Origin: Lycocorax pyrrhopterus obiensis
Taxonomy: Eukaryota; Chordata; Aves; Passeriformes; Paradisaeidae
Direction: 5' to 3'
Length of the DNA: 64,000 bases
Assembly (NCBI GenBank): GCA_014706295.1
Contig: JACSVZ010000016.1
Coordinates: 5,065,168-5,129,167, forward strand
Part shown: piece by piece, positions 1 to 14,800 of the stretch
How the letters are laid out: the number at the start of each line of letters is the position of its first letter
Numbering within the stretch: the stretch's first letter is position 1
Position numbers and translations under genes: made by a program
The notes under the pieces: generated by a model
What the model was told of the DNA's origin: nothing
Seen by the model: the letters and a program-made list of their open reading frames with translations, nothing else
Database searches by the model: none

Positions 1-3000
1 AAGGTGCACAGGGCAGCCGTGGCTCCCTGCCCCAAGGACGCTGTTCCCGAGCTGCAGCGGTTCCTGTGGCAGCCCAGCTCTGCTGTGCTGTGTGATGGGG
101 AGACCTGGGCACGGCGTCAAAAGCTACAGCAGCGATGAGTCACGACACCAGTTACTCATCGCTTGCTGTAATGTTTAGGGAAGTGATCACAAGTATTTAT
201 ACATCCAATATACAGAAACTGCCACCTCCTCCACGCTGGGCTAAAGCTACAGCTGCTACTTGCCTCAAGTAGACAAAATATAAAAGGATTGGAAGGCTGA
301 ACAGAAGCGGAGGGAGTGACCAAAGAACACAACGAGTCCCCTGTGCGTGCCCGGACCATCCTTGAGTACTGCAAAGGTAGAGGGATTTAAAACAGCCAGA
401 AAAGAGAAAAAAGAAAACCCTGAATTCTCTACCCAGATTTTCAGCTCTGGGTTAACTTCTGCAGTCAGAATACTTTGGTAAGATTTATGAGGAATCAGTT
501 TGTACATTGCCAAATACATCTAAAAGCAGATCTTTAAAAACAAAGAGACTGAAAATAAACATACAGTGGATTTTATAACCTATGTGCTACTGAATTTGAG
601 ATAAGGGCAACCCCACCGAGGCACATGGGATTCCCAACGTAAGAGAGCTCCCGATGATGTGAGACAGAGTAAAGAGTAACTGGGTAAAACACGTCTCCCA
701 AGACCTGACCCACAATTCATCTCTAGTAAGTACTTTTTGTTTCTATCCTCAACACTTGTATCATGCCACTGACTTGCCTTTGTTTAACTGAACATGTTTG
801 AAGTCTGAGTCTCCCCAGCTATCCCATGTTCACCTTTTCCCAAGCATGAGGACGTAAATTAGCACCAAACAAAAACAAGCAAAACACCAACCAACCAAAA
901 ATTGCTGTGCAAACAGAAATGCTGAAGTTGCTGAAGGCTGTGCAGAACCAGCCTTTTATTCTCCTTCTCTTTCCTGTCATTCATGGTCCCAACTGTTACT
1001 TACACCCCACAATGCCTCCCCTCCAAAGCATGCCGTTTCCTCATCTGCATGGATTTCAGTCAGAAAGCAGACAGATAAAAATGCCACACCAAACAAATTC
1101 ACCAGCATTCAACAGCAGCAGTGACGTTCTGGTGCCACCTCTTGCAGAGAGCTTTCAGCTAACCAAAGTTTAAATTAACTTTCTGAGAGGGCACAAAAGC
1201 CAGACCTCGTGTAATTACATACTCATCTCTCCCTTGGGCTCAATATTTATTTATTCTAGGCTGTCTAACAGCTCTCTTGGGCTTGCTCTACAGCTCTGGA
1301 AAAATGATTATTTAGTCCCTGAACCCACAAACTGTATTCTGTGTAAATTTTACACCCAGAGCTATGCAGGGTGATTAAAAAAGGTAGAGTTTATCAAACT
1401 TTCTGAAAACTTGATTTGCTTCATGGCTCACCTGTCTTCATAAAACCCACTGCAGGCTGAAACAATGGGTAAAATTTCACAATCAGCACTTGAGTAAGAA
1501 AGAGAAGGTGTATGCAACCACTTAACTTTATTGATTTTTATTTTTATCTTGTTTTCTTTCACAATAATTGGCAAGGGTTATATGTTTGGTTTTTTTAAAA
1601 CAAACCACTTTATGAGGTTATTAATAAAAGTTCACAGCCCACTATGCTTTAAATCTTTGTTTAGCTCTCAAAGGGGACACAATCCGCAGTTTGAGATGGA
1701 GACAATCTTTCTGGCCTTAAAAATCTATGAGCTCTTATATCGATGCTTCAATTCACACGAGTCATTCCCCTGCAACACCCAACAACTGACTCTTCTGGGC
1801 TTTAGAGCTTCCCCCATTATCAGGACCTTCTCAGCTGTGTATTTTGCACCATTAGAGGTCCATGTGCACAAGCAGATGTTTTCCCACCAAGGTGCTGCCC
1901 TGGAGGTCCATTTGAAAAACATTATAGTGAATATACGAATGCACGGAAACACGCAGCTTTGTGTTTGTTTGCTTTAAAAAATGGTATTTCATAACATGCT
2001 GGTTCAACAGCTGGAACAAGCTCGAGGACTGGACTACTCCAAAGGGGATATCCTATTAAGATACATGACAAATTGAGCATTTGTGTTGATATAAGATCTG
2101 CTTTTCTCACGCTCTAGGAAAATGTGGTGTATTATCTCTTTGTCTGGAGTTTGAGGGTAACTGAACTGAGGATTATGTGAGGCTGACAAGGACCTTTGTC
2201 TCCCTCCTTTCTCTACAGGCTGCACATGCAGTTTTTAGCAGCATTCCCAACACCCCTGCAGACAGAGCAGCAAACCTTGTACAAAGCCACCTTTCCTGGA
2301 GGAGCAGAGACACATAATTTGTTTTTCATTCAGGCAGTAGGTCTCTAGGAGGCTGGCAGCCAGGCTTCAGACTACAGCTTTAATGCGTGCCTGCTCCATA
2401 CAGTGCCAATGGGAAATACAACCCTTTACCTGCAGACTTCCCTTCCAACCCGCTGGCATGACTCCCTCCTGTCCTCATACCAACCATACCAGAGACACAA
2501 CGAGATTCTGATGATCTTGCCAGTAAAAAGTCATTTTATCTATTCATGGTCTGCACTAAGGACTAAAAAAATAAACTTCGTGCTAAGCCATGAAAGAGCT
2601 GGTTCTCAATTAACATGAATTGACACCCCCATAACTGTATGATGTCTGTGGTATGTTAGTTTGTAGCTCAGGTTTTACCCATTCACGCTCTTTATTGCAC
2701 CCCTAACATTTTGGCCCCTCTGGCCCAGTCAGCGTCTCCGAGATCACCAGCCTAGGAACAGCTGGATTCAGTCAGCAAACCTTTCCTCTCTGGTGTGGCA
2801 TGGCCAGCAAGAACCATGCTGCCAGCCTCAGAAAAACAAGTTTCAAAGCAAGCCTAAAGCTGCAGTGGAGGAGGAGAGGAAGAGAGAGAGGAATCACATT
2901 TTTGTCTATATAACAAATACAGTTTCATTTTGTTCTTAGCCTGGCTGAATCAATCACTGTTCCCTGACCATCCTGTGTTGCTCTTAAAATACGGTAAAGA

Positions 3001-3213
3001 GTGAAACCGTATTAATGAAAATCAAGGAAAATAGGAAATGTAATTCTGAATATTAAGTGCTCAAAGCAACCTTGAGCAAATCATTCTACCTCATGGCAAC
3101 TTGATTTCCCCAACCACAAAACAGGAGAGCAAATGCTGTGCTGTTACTTTATCTGAGCGGCTGTTCTGAAATCTCTTAGGATTTGCTTCGCAGATGGAGA
3201 AGTTGATGAGGAG

Positions 3214-3239
3214 ATATATATATATATATATATATATAT
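3214..3239. repeat. (AT)n microsatellite
   Basis: About 13 AT units run without interruption, followed by GCATATATG. It is intronic and likely length-variable. Confidence 0.95.
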
Positions 3240-5433
3240 GCATATATGAAACATTCATATGCCCCAGCGTGCTGAGCTTCCAACATGGCAAAGCAGCAGA
3301 GGCAATGAGAGAGTGGAAAATATCATTTAACTCATGATGGTAGCTTTCAAAGTGTAACAACGCGAGTTCCTTCCTTCCACAGGGGCAATTGCCTGGGTAA
3401 GTGAGGTGGGATCTCATTTTACCAGCTATGAACAGTCCATCCTTCTTGCTGGTCACTAGCAACACACTTTTCTCTGTCTTAGGACTTGGACAAACAGGAG
3501 AAAATAAATATCATACCAAGGGAGAAGACTGCAGATATTTTTTAGGACCTGTGGGAACAGAGGTCCTAACAAGTCTGCAAAACATTGCATAAATGTCTCC
3601 AGATAAAATTGTTAGCGCTGCATGGCGCCCATCTCCTAAATGCTTAATTGTGAAATTATTTCCCAGAAGAGTTTGTGTTTTGCTAAACTATTAAAGACAG
3701 GCAGCCCAGATCCAGGCAAAAACCCCAGCAAGGAAATACTTAAAGTCAACTCAACTGCATAACAACGACAGATTTTCAAAGTTCCGTGTCTGGTGACTGC
3801 TGAGGGCCAGAAAGTGAAACCAGCACCTGCAAGGGGCAAATCCTTACCAGGCTTCCCAGGGCTGTGCAGAGGGCCAAGCCACCAGCCTGCCACCACGAGT
3901 GTGCCAACCAGGAGAGGGATGCTTGTCCCTCAGATCCGTACGGACACGTCCCTGTGTGCTCCCACGGGCAGCTCGCACCACGCGAGGCACAGCCAGCTCT
4001 GCTCTCGGAGCCCGGCACCTCCCTATGGGAATGTTTTAGGCAGGCCAGAGAATTGGGACTGCTAACAGAAATCAACAAGTTTAGACTTAAAAATGAAAAA
4101 AAGCAATACTTCAGGATTGCTTTATAATGCAGACATAAAACAGATGATAACTATGTAAAATACTTCATAAAAGTACTGGAACTAAGCATCTCCGAGAGCA
4201 GAGCCCTGACAAATCGCCCAGCCACCTACACGCATTTATGGTTGTGGCTGTCCAGGGATCACTTAGAACTAAATTAGCAACGGAAGTCATTACACAAGGA
4301 ATAATTCCAAGAAACTGGAGTCTCAAAAGCAGAAAGTGAATGAAGAAATTGAAATTGCAGGCAATGGGGCAAAATGGCAGCGCACCCGACAGACTATTTC
4401 CTCAATGAAAGAAATGTGAATTATAAAAACGTCAGGCAGTCAGCATGTGTCAGAAGTGCCCTGAGGAGACTTTCCTTATTTCCCCCTTCTGGCTGCAGAA
4501 GGCCATTTAACGCTTTCCATTTAAGTGAGAAGGCACATGATGGGGTTCCTTAAAAGCCATGAACACAGACTCCTCCAAGCCTGAGGATTGCTTCTGCCAG
4601 GTGCAATTGCAGTGCCCTGGCCCTGTCAGGCTGTGGGCAGCCAGCACCCACCACCCAGAAAGCCGAGCTTTTCTGCAACAAATTTATCTCTGAGAGGGAA
4701 TGAAATTCAAGGAGACCTGAAATTGAAGATGAGCGCAGAAACCACACTGCTATTTCCTGCGCCTTGCTTGCCAAAATGGGACCTGATATTTGAGATGGGG
4801 AGACCCCTTCATCTCATTACTCTGTGACAGGATGAGAAAATTGGTGCAGGAAATCACGTGTTGTGTTTCTCCATGCCGATGAAGTACAGAAAAGGTGCTT
4901 GAAACTCCCAACATGTTCTCCATTTCACAGCCCTAAAGAGAAAGTCCAGAAAGGCTGTTAAACCCCTAGATACCTGAAGCCACAGACCTCTTAAGGCATT
5001 GGAGAGCATCCTGGGGCAAATGATCACAATATTCTCACCCTGGTCCTTCTCTGTTCCTCAAACATCTGCACTTGGACTGCCAAGCCACACAGATGTTTGC
5101 TCTGATGGGTTATCCCCTCTCTTCAGCTCTCCTCCTCCCATCATGGATGTCTGGCTCTGGAGATGCACCGTGAAGGTGGCACCAAGCCCAACTTCAAACT
5201 AATTTTCAGCCTGCTGCCCCTAGAGCAGGGTAGGTGCGTGCTGTAGAGCCAAGTGGTGCAGGAAGGAAATGCAGTACCATCATCAGCACTAATGTGGCTC
5301 TCCCAAGAGAAGAGAAATTCCTGTCCGTGGCTCCATCCCATCCAGGAGAGGAGCAACTATGCAGCTGCCAAGTGCTGCAAACCACAAAGGCTGATCAAAT
5401 AGGGGCCATACTGGTAGACAAATGGAGCCATAC

Positions 5434-5451
5434 TGGTACACATGTGTACCA
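5434..5451. repeat. 18-bp perfect palindrome
   Basis: TGGTACACATGTGTACCA is identical to its own reverse complement. It contains an E-box (CACATGTG) and lies next to a near-repeat of GCCATACTGGTA (about 5406-5417 and 5428-5439). Function unknown. Confidence 0.85.
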
Positions 5452-5761
5452 AATTGGGACAGCTTTTTTTTTTCCCCTCTGTCACTGAACAGGGCAGAGG
5501 AAATGCACTCCGGATACACACACGCACCCAAACCACAGTTAGTTTGCTCTGGGGGAGCTCAGTCCTAATTACAACCAGGTCTCTGCTGCTGGAAACCCCC
5601 GGTCTGTGTTTCTCAGTCTCTCACAGCACAGACCCAAAGGCACAGGCTGCCTCTCCTCCATGCAACAAGGCCCTATCCCTGGCAGGGTGGTTTGTGAAGA
5701 GCAGCTTTCATTTGGTCAAGATTTTACACTCCTTCCCTTTCCAGGGCCTCCACCCTGGAGG

Positions 5762-5853
5762 AGGCTGGGAGGAGAATGGATTGAGAGCAGTCCTGAGGAG
5801 ACGGACTTGGGGGTGTCGGTGGATGAGAAAGAGACCAGCCAGTGGGCTGCGAG
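5762..5853 (+). mobile_element. CR1 LINE fragment (end of ORF2 region)
   Basis: The plus strand resembles the CR1 segment that translates as DLGVLVDEKL-type peptide. Here the frame gives SSPEETDLGVSVDEKE followed by a stop. The fragment is short, mutated and not functional. Edges are approximate because only the central 80 bp are clearly similar to the family as I remember it. Confidence 0.7.
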
Positions 5854-8800
5854 GTGAATGGACTCTGGTATCTGTCAGACTGGAATTGCAAAACCACTTG
5901 TTCCCAGCCCAGTGGTTTAGCTTTAAGAGAAGCTTTAATGGAAGCAGTTCAGTCAACACAGGTGGCTTTGAAAATCCTACTCTTAAAATCCTTTGCGTGT
6001 CGGCAGCTGCTGCTTGGCCAACTGAGAAGCCCTGGGGCTTCAGCCCAGTTGCTTTTCCCCATTTGTTGTGAGCACTGAAGCTCCTGCCTGGCCTGAGCCT
6101 TGCTGGCTGACGGAGGATGTAACAGCAACATGAAGACTAAGGTTGTGCTCTGCTCAGGGAAGTCATAAACCCCTGGCTGCATCTCTGTTGCAGAGATTTC
6201 TAGCCCCAGAGCCACTAGTGCATATCCTTTCCTCATGACTAAGCTCAATAAACCTCAGCACCCTGACCCCTGTGTGTGACAAGTCCGATTTTCACCTTGT
6301 CAATCCTGATGAAAGGTCTTTACAGACTGTCCCTGCACACCATGGGCAGCCCTCGTGGGGCCTTATCAAATGTTGCTGAAAGGAGAGGAACCCAGACAGA
6401 TGGCTGGTTTGGAAAGCCCTGTAACCTGTGATCTGGACATGCAGGAAGCAGCTCCAATTTGTCTTGACTTCTGGCTCCTTTGCAAGAGGCTAGTGTTTAC
6501 ATAAACAAAGTGAAAGTAGAGGCTACAGTGGTGACAGATAAGCCCTGAGAGCCTCGACAGAGGTTAGGTCTTAGGACAGGTTGCATCCCAGCAGCACTGT
6601 TTAAAAGGTACTGTTAACTCTCAGGCTGGACAAGGTAGAGAGCTCTCCTTTATGAACTGTAGATAAGCCCTCCGATGCAGCAAGTGCCAGATGTCCTGAT
6701 GCTCAGCTAAATGCAAGGGAGGAAGGAGAAAAACCATGCAGACACACCTCATTTCCCAACCTGGTGTGAGTTTATAATCAAAAATTTTTGGAGGCCAAGG
6801 GACACACTTTCGAAAGTACTCCCATTAGGCTCTAGACAAGTGGTTAGATCTTCAAAGAGCACACTTTAATTCAGGCACATAATGAAGTGGACAGATTAAA
6901 ACAAAACAAAGCAAAACCCACGCTGAGACAACAGCAGCTGTCCGTGTCCACCAGCAGCTGAGAACGACAGCTGAGAGAGAAGCGAGGGCCACTGGGGAGA
7001 GCTCCGGCAGCAGCGCTGCGGCCGCCCGGCCCCAGCACTCCCACCCTGCAGCCTCACCCAGCAATGGGCTGGGAGAGCCCTGTTCCTCCTGCCAGGTGCT
7101 GGGTGCCAAGGGCTCTGCAAAATCTGGCCACAGGAACCCAGCGGGGAGAAGGCAGCACATGCAAACCATCAGAAAATGTTATCTCCATCAGGGGATGACA
7201 CAGGCCTTACAAAGCATCCCCCCTTTGAGTAAAAAAGATAAAGGGTTCTGTGGGATTTGGTAAGTCAAATGCTTACATTACTGCAAAGAAACACTCTAGC
7301 TTTTGCAGATGTCTGAAGGACTGTCAGGCAGCTGTGCAAAAGGAATATGAGGAAATTGCCCATAAGAAAATGGTTAATTCAGACCAAAAAGGCAAGAGCA
7401 AAAGAGCTTGGCAGATCTTCTGAGGGCAAAGTTACAAATCCCACTTACTGAAAGTCAGGATATGGGAAACTCAATCTGATGGAGTTAAAAGACACTATTT
7501 TGGCCTGTCAGAGCCCTGAACCAGCCAATTTCAGCCCAGCTGCTGCTGTTCACAGCTACAGTGGCACCTCTGAGCAGTGAACTAGAGAAACACAGCTTTC
7601 CCAGCACATCAGGGACCTCTGAGCAACGCCAGATAATTGTACACCACCAGCTAAAAATAAAAGAATCCTATTTATTTGAGAATAGTTACATATTGGAAAA
7701 ATACTAATTTTTAATTTAAATTATGACAGTGTTGAAAAAGGCGAAGGTAAGGCATTTTTAAATAGTTCCACCTAGTTAGCAGAAGGTGATGGTGGCTTCC
7801 TTCTTTTATGTGTCCCACCAGTGCTTTGTACTACCATGTCAGGGTTGGCTGCAGAAGTGAGAAAAATTGTTAAGGAGGTATCCAGGTTTTCTCCTAGCAG
7901 TTTGGATAGCTGGTTTCCTTTTGCCAGTGCTATGCTTGGCCCTCTTGTGCTCCACTCCAAGATATTTCTACCAGTCCCCATTACTAGTTCAGCAGCTCCA
8001 GGACCTGGCAGACACGGCCACTTCTGACGGACAGAAGTCTGCAAACAGATGGCTGTTTTACTAAGGTTCACAGACCCCAAGAATTCCTCAGTTCTCCTAC
8101 TCTCTCCTGACTCCCACAGGACCAAGGCTCCACTGCAGATGGCCTGTCCTGACCTAACAGGTTTCCTGGGTGGATTACAGTGAGGAGCCAAAGGTTGGAG
8201 CAGGTGGAAGCACCAGGGGAGCCCCTGGTGTGCACGATGAGAGGTTGCCAGCACACACCTGCCTCCAGGGTAGCAGGTATTTTTGCAAGAAAACAGTAGC
8301 AGCACCATTACCGCACAAGACAAGTGATAAAACGTCACTTAGTTTGTATCGATTCTTCTGCCTCATGGGGTGGCAGAGATGGGCTGTTCAGAACCCTAAA
8401 GTTGCTCTCTCATGGAGAAAAACAAAAAGCTTGGGGAGTTCTTCTTTACAGTTCCTTTTCCAACATGCACTGGGACCCCCGTGATCCTTTTGCTCTGCCT
8501 GACTTCTCCTCATTTATTGGCCTTTGCAGCACCTCATGTGCCTGGGGATACACGGAGGTGTTTCATCAGACCTCAGTGCATTAGGCTGCATGAGGTATTA
8601 GAGGACTGAAGTCATGACCCAGCTGTCCTTTCCAACTCCAGACTCCACGTGTCAGGCCACTATTCCTTCTCGCTGAAGAAGGAATCAACTCAGGTAACTC
8701 AATTATCAACAAAGGATCAATTAAATTAGTGTAGAAAATGGAAGATCAGGATAGGCAAGACCTCATGGATAGTGAGTTTCTTGGTATATTAAAACTCACC

Positions 8801-11800
8801 AGGACATCCCACTCTCTGCCTTTTTCCACATGAATTTTCCAAAACAATTTTTTGAGCCTCCATGATCATGTTTCTTTACCAAGCAGCATCCTTTCTCACT
8901 TCCTCAAAACTAAAGTCTGCCCTATGCACATGCCTGAAAATAAGAGACAGGCCCTGAGTATCTGTCACTTGAGAGGTTAGCTTAGATTGTTTTTAATAGT
9001 TTATGGTACTCATAACTGGTTTTAAACTGACAGGGGAAAGCGATAAAAGAGTAAGATCTGTGTTTCTGAGCTCACATCAAAGAAGAGCTTTAAAGAACGA
9101 GTAAAAAGGCTGTCAAAAAAAGGGAAGGCTTTACCCAGCAGCCTAACAAAACAAGCTTCAAAAAAGCAAGAAATAGTGTCCCAAAACAAAAGAACCAGAG
9201 AGGAAAAATGCTAGTTGAAAACTAAATATTTAACAGGGCCCATACCTGCTAAGAGAAAGACAAAAAAGCCTGAAAAAAAACCCTGATCACAAGAGAGATG
9301 GTTTTTGCTGCAGAAAGAAAGGATGGCCATAGGATTTGGAAGTACTTACAGTTCTTTTCTGCACTACTGACTACGTTAGAGTCATCAGCCTGAGCTCAGC
9401 TCTCCATTACACTGCACAGAGCCTTCAGATTATTCACTCCCTGACATGAATTTCTCTTACAAGGCTTCTTTAAACTTCCCTTTGTACCCCCAGCTTTTTA
9501 ACTGCCATCACGAGTCTTCAAGGTTTAACGCTGGGAGACAAAGCAGCGGCCTCCTGATGCAAAGATTAATGGCACTCCACAAAGAAGTGCAGACACATGA
9601 ATTATCCACAGGTCTTTCATTCTCCCAGAGCAGTGTGTGAGGCAGGTACACACACACACCCCCACCCATGGCCGGAGCGGAGCCGCCCCGGGGATGAACG
9701 GCAGCAGCCGGCAGCTTTCCCTTGGGGGTGCTTCCCTCTGGATCCGCAATGCACGGAGTGGATGCAGCTCTCACAGCTTCTCCTGCTCCATGCTGAGCAA
9801 TCCCAGAGCAGATGGTGCTCAGGGCTTATACCTGGAGCAGTGCTTAGCAATCTCAGAAATGCGTTCTGATGCATTCTGCCCCTAAATTGTCTTTGCCATT
9901 TCCTAAACAAGAACTCAGCCTCATGGAAAAGTAGCTCCTCAGTCACTTGGCTCAAAGGGAGTCCATCATCCAATTCCAGTAAGCGCTACTCAGCATGGAT
10001 GCAAAAAGAGGTTTTGGCAGCACCCACTGCTGTTGCCAGCCAGGATCTTCCAGGTCCTCAAGTCACCCCAAGCAGCTCAATTTCCCTTCTCAAGCTGCAT
10101 CACTACAGCTATTGGATATTGTCTCCTTACTCCAGGCAGCCCTTATAGAAAACAAGATGCAATCACTTCCCCGAACCTTGAATTGTCTTTTGAATGCAAC
10201 TCCTCCTTAGTACTAGGCTTATTAATAAAAGCCCTTTTACGGATTCGTCCAAGTGAAGAACAGCCATGCAAGTTCAAGGGCTTTGCTAGTTTAAAAGAGA
10301 GAAAAGTGCTATTTTATGTAGTGGGAGATGAATTTACAGAGCTTGGGGCCACGGCGCTTTGTGGGGCAGACCTTATCCAGCAGGTTTAAAAAGAGTTTAG
10401 ATAATATTCATGGACAAACAGGTCTGTGAAGGACTGGGCAGAGATGTACCTCTGATACCCTGCTCTGGAGAAGCTGTGGGTGTTTGGGAGTACGAAGTGA
10501 CAGACTTCAGAAAGGTGGCACAGCCACATTCAGTTCCTAAATGTGTCCTCTGCTAGCACTGTCAGACACAGCCTGCAGGGCGAGTCAGCCCATGGAGTGA
10601 CCTAGTCTGCCATTTCTTATGCTCCTACAACGCAACTGCAGGGCACCCAAGTCCCTCACACACCACTCCTAGGCCTGGCTGTCAGAGCGAGGGCCAGCTG
10701 CCCCGTGGAGGCCAACCAGACACTGCATATGGCACCTGAAGACCTCGGAAGCTCTGGAGCCCTGCTTCTGCACCATCACCAGGCAAAATACATAGTCCAA
10801 AGCACAGGGTGGAGGACACTGCTGAGGAAACCTAAGTTGGAGTTGTCTTCACCTTGCTCAAGTTCCTTGTGCACACATCAAAATCTAAAGCCTTGCCTCA
10901 GCTCGGTGCGTCAGCCCAGCCCCAAATCCAGGGAATCTGGGTGTACGGACGAGGGCCACACGAGCATCTCCACATGTAATGGGGGAGGGAAACAAACAAA
11001 TCACCCAATACATGTCAATTTTTATGCCAACTTGATGTGTTGCACGTGTGATTACTGCAGAAACCAACCTGGGTAATTACAGCCATCTGCACCCACTACT
11101 ACCATTTGTATGTGTATTCATAGTAACTGCCCATTAGTTAGGCATGCCATTGCACAAACATATTAACCAGCTAATTAATTAAAAGAACAGACCTTCTCTG
11201 CTTAGGAGGAGCCCATCACCCACTAATCACAAGAATATATTTTCTCCATCTGTTAGATCACTTGCTCCCTCCCCAAGGTCACCAGGGAAGATGCAGCTGG
11301 CCTGCAGTCTCCAGAAGGCTGTGCTGGGGTGGTGAGCATTCTGTTTAAGTGACTTCCTTTGTGTAGCAAGGCTCCAAGACCATGGCTGCTTCTGGAAACA
11401 TGACCATGACACTCCCACAGTGCTTTGGGATTACCTCAGGTGACCTCTGGATTAGACACCAAGCATCCTTCCACCCCTCCCAGTGCTCATTTGCCAAGCA
11501 CAGGGGGGCTCATCACATGCCCCTAACAGGGCAGCACTCTGGCAGCCCAAGTGCACATCCCATACAACCCCTCTCGCCAGTCTGGGCCCTCTTCTGGCTC
11601 CTGTTTCTACAGCAAACTCCCAAAGCAACAGCAGATTATAAATATACAGGGGACGACTGTGCCCCAGTCTTCACTGACATATGGTTCTATCTTCAGTCAG
11701 AAACTCTGGATTTAAATTTAGGGATGGAGCAGGAGGTTAGGTTTCAAAGTTCCAAGATAAATCCCCTGGGAGGAAGCAATGAGGCCAGATTTTTGTCCCT

Positions 11801-14800
11801 GTGGTACAGCCTTAAAGCAGATGGGAGCAGGGAGTCAGTTCTGTCGAGCAAACCGCACTCTTGGGGAGCCCTGAAAGCCTGTGCCCAACTTCCCAGCTCT
11901 TTGAAGATCTGCTGGAGCTACAGCCCCCTGTACCAGCTGCTGCTACACCAGCCCTGACGGGGCAGTCACGAATCCTGCTGAACACCCAGACTTTGGGTAG
12001 AAAAATGTGGCTCCAGCTATTGCCGTAACTCCTTCTATTACAGCAAAGGGCAGCAGTACCTGCTTCAGGCTGTATCAATGCCTCCATCAGCTCCCCATCC
12101 CTTTTCAAACAAGTGTTTGTGTGAAGGGGTAATAAGCTACAGGCCCAACAGCTTTGGCCATTTTTCATTTGTGACGAAAAAAGGAACAAGTAAGTTTCAA
12201 ATCATTGTGAAATATTTGTGAAACAAGCCAAACCCCACCTTCCTGCACACATGAAATGCAGTGCTGAAGAAGTCACTACAATCCAATAAAGTGTAAAATG
12301 CTTTCATCATTTGACAATATAAATGCTTACCCTAGTTAGGGATGAGTTCAAGACAACTCCACAGTAGATTTAACTTCGGTTTTCCTAAAGCTAGAGAAAA
12401 TTTTCTATCTTTATATATTTTTAAAAAAGAAAAAAAAAATTTCCATTGCTCCCAGATGTGGGAGACTGGTTGCAGCTGACGGTGCTCCATCAAGTGGGAC
12501 CTGCACAAATACTGCACTTGGAGCACCACAATTATTGACCAGGCTGTCTGATCACTTTACACTTGTTAGGAAGCCTTCTGGTACCTCCTGCCCAACTCTC
12601 TCATTCTACAGCTCCAGAGATGCCCTAAGCTCTGTACAGCAAAATACCAGGGTTAGCTCCAGCCTGCAGCTTCTCTGAACTGCTGCAAAGGATCCGGGAC
12701 AGGACCAAGGGCTGAAGCAAGGGACCACAACACACAGGCACCTGGTTAATTTCTAGATGATTCTGCTGCAGGACCACATCACCATCACTGTATATGTTCA
12801 ACACACAGACACACTGCTCACACTCTTCTCCAAGCACAGACTGTTTACCGCTCTGCAAAGCACCAAATTATGTGGACTGGATCCATGATTTGGTCCAGTA
12901 CTTTCTGAATTATGGAAAAATGCCTTCAAAGAAACTGCATTTAAATGTGGTCTGAGCAATGCTGTCTTCCCCCTCTCCTTTGTCTCCCTGCTCTGTGCCT
13001 GCAGGAGGCACAGAGCCAGGGCAAGCCTTTTGGGAGAGCCTGCACTCTTGGGTGCTCCCACCCTGCCACCGCAGCCAGCGGGAGCTGCTCTCTAGGCAGA
13101 GCCCTCCCTGGGCATTATCCTCGCCTGGTGCCACCTGACCACCTCGGCCCTGCTGAATCCAAAAGAGTCATCCAAACAAAACCTGCTGTCCTGGGTCCCT
13201 CAATCATCTGAGAAGCAGCAAACATGCTGAGTTAAGTGCAAGGTAAGCAGTATTTTTATTTGGTTAATTAGAATTGCTCATCAAATGAAAACAAAGAAGT
13301 GATTTACTGCAGAACTGGTACAGGTAGTTGTTGCATAAGTACATTCCTGCATATTTGGCTACATTAAGAATATTTTTTAATTAACAGTTTCTCCTTGGCT
13401 AAAGCAAACCATAGAAAAGAAAGAAAGAGAAGTTTCACACAAGGATACTGCCGAATCCCTCAACTGCCAGCTACTTTTTTTCTGCAGGGAGGATTTTAAA
13501 TTAAAAGCAGATTGCCTTCATTAGCGTTACCAGAAGCCATGTAACTGCCAAAGCTGACAGAAACACAACTGTGATTTGCAGATTTGGCAAGTGCCATTTT
13601 CTCCTTCTGCAAATGTGGGTAATGTCGTTTGTATTAAAGGGCTTTTGTGGGGGACACTGCAAAAAACAACTCCTTCCTCAGGAGAGGAAAAATACCTCCA
13701 GAGCAGCAATTTAGTAATCTAGGGCTCTCAAGTTCTCTCTCCTTGTTAACTTTCTTGCAAAGTTCATTGCATTAAATTTGTGCTGAAAATGGTCAGACAG
13801 TATGAATGCTACGAACTGTCTTCTCCTGATGACTGAGCAGAATACAGTAGCAAGCCCAAACTAAACATTTCAACAGTGATCTTTGACATATAGCCATACT
13901 CAAGCTTTCCATGACATGTTGCCAAACTTTCAGAAGCCATTCAGCATGGATCTCACCAAAATCCCTATTTTCTTTACTTCATTTTAGCTGAAAAGGCTGA
14001 TGATAGGAAAGTCGCATTTCTACTGAGGGCAGCTGTGTTTGCAGGCTTCCTGCTCTGCTCCAGAGTCCCAGCCTTGGTGATAAGAGGAAAGTCTCGGTAG
14101 TACTTTTACTCTGTTTCTGATTGCTGCGTGAATAGCTGTGAATAGCTGCAGAACAGAGGGGGGACGCGCGAAGCCTGCCGGGTGTCAGAGCAGGCTCACT
14201 GCTGCAGGACTCCACGTGCCCTGCTCCCCTCCCTGGTGCATTAGTCTCCCCCAGTTTCTGGTGCCCAGCCTTAGCAAAAAAACTCAAGATACATAACTGA
14301 GGTGTTAAAAACCACACAGGTGTATTTCAGTTCGTGTTAGATGCGACACAGGGGTTGTTGGCTTTGGGGCTGAACCAAGCTGCTGATGTGACAGCGAAGC
14401 GACAGGGGTGACCCTGACCCGTGTGTGCTCCCTGAGGTTGGGAACAGACCCCTCAGCACCAGCGCTGCATGTGTGCTGCTGGCACAACGTGGAGCCATGG
14501 CCAATGCCTGCGGCGTGGGGCTCACAGAGCCTCCTGGGACGAGAAGATGATGGAAATTACAGGATGAAGAAACAAGAGAAATGGGTAATGTCCTAAAAGA
14601 ACCCAGATGCTCAGTGGCATGGCACTGGAGACCACAGCACCCCCGAGTGAATGAAGGATTTATTCCTCCAGCTGTAGCCAAAATGGGAAGGTCTGAACAC
14701 ACTGCTAAACTCTGCAGGAAGTAGTCCAACATAGTATTACCACAGTCACAAATGTAAAGTCTGTCTGCAGTAATTAGGATTGTACTACATATGATTTATT

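Larger units (their letters stand above)
1..5761. other. Intronic non-coding block
   Basis: No exon, RNA gene or named repeat is recognised apart from the (AT)n tract and one palindrome listed separately. Small GC-richer islands occur at about 1-120 and 3930-4020 (CpG-bearing, including the palindrome TCCGTACGGA at 3935-3944). A good pyrimidine-AG run, CTCCCTCCTTTCTCTACAG, ends near 2218 on the plus strand but is antisense to GPC1 and has no supported exon. Confidence 0.7.

Noticed and set aside
5442..6071. 209-codon plus-strand open frame in the intron
   Set aside because: It has no family resemblance and overlaps the CR1 fragment in a different frame from the CR1 peptide. Chance frame.
7772..8338. 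188-codon minus-strand open frame
   Set aside because: No recognisable domain or homology; a chance frame within the intron.
11382..11957. 191-codon plus-strand open frame
   Set aside because: No recognisable domain, and antisense within a GPC1 intron; likely chance.
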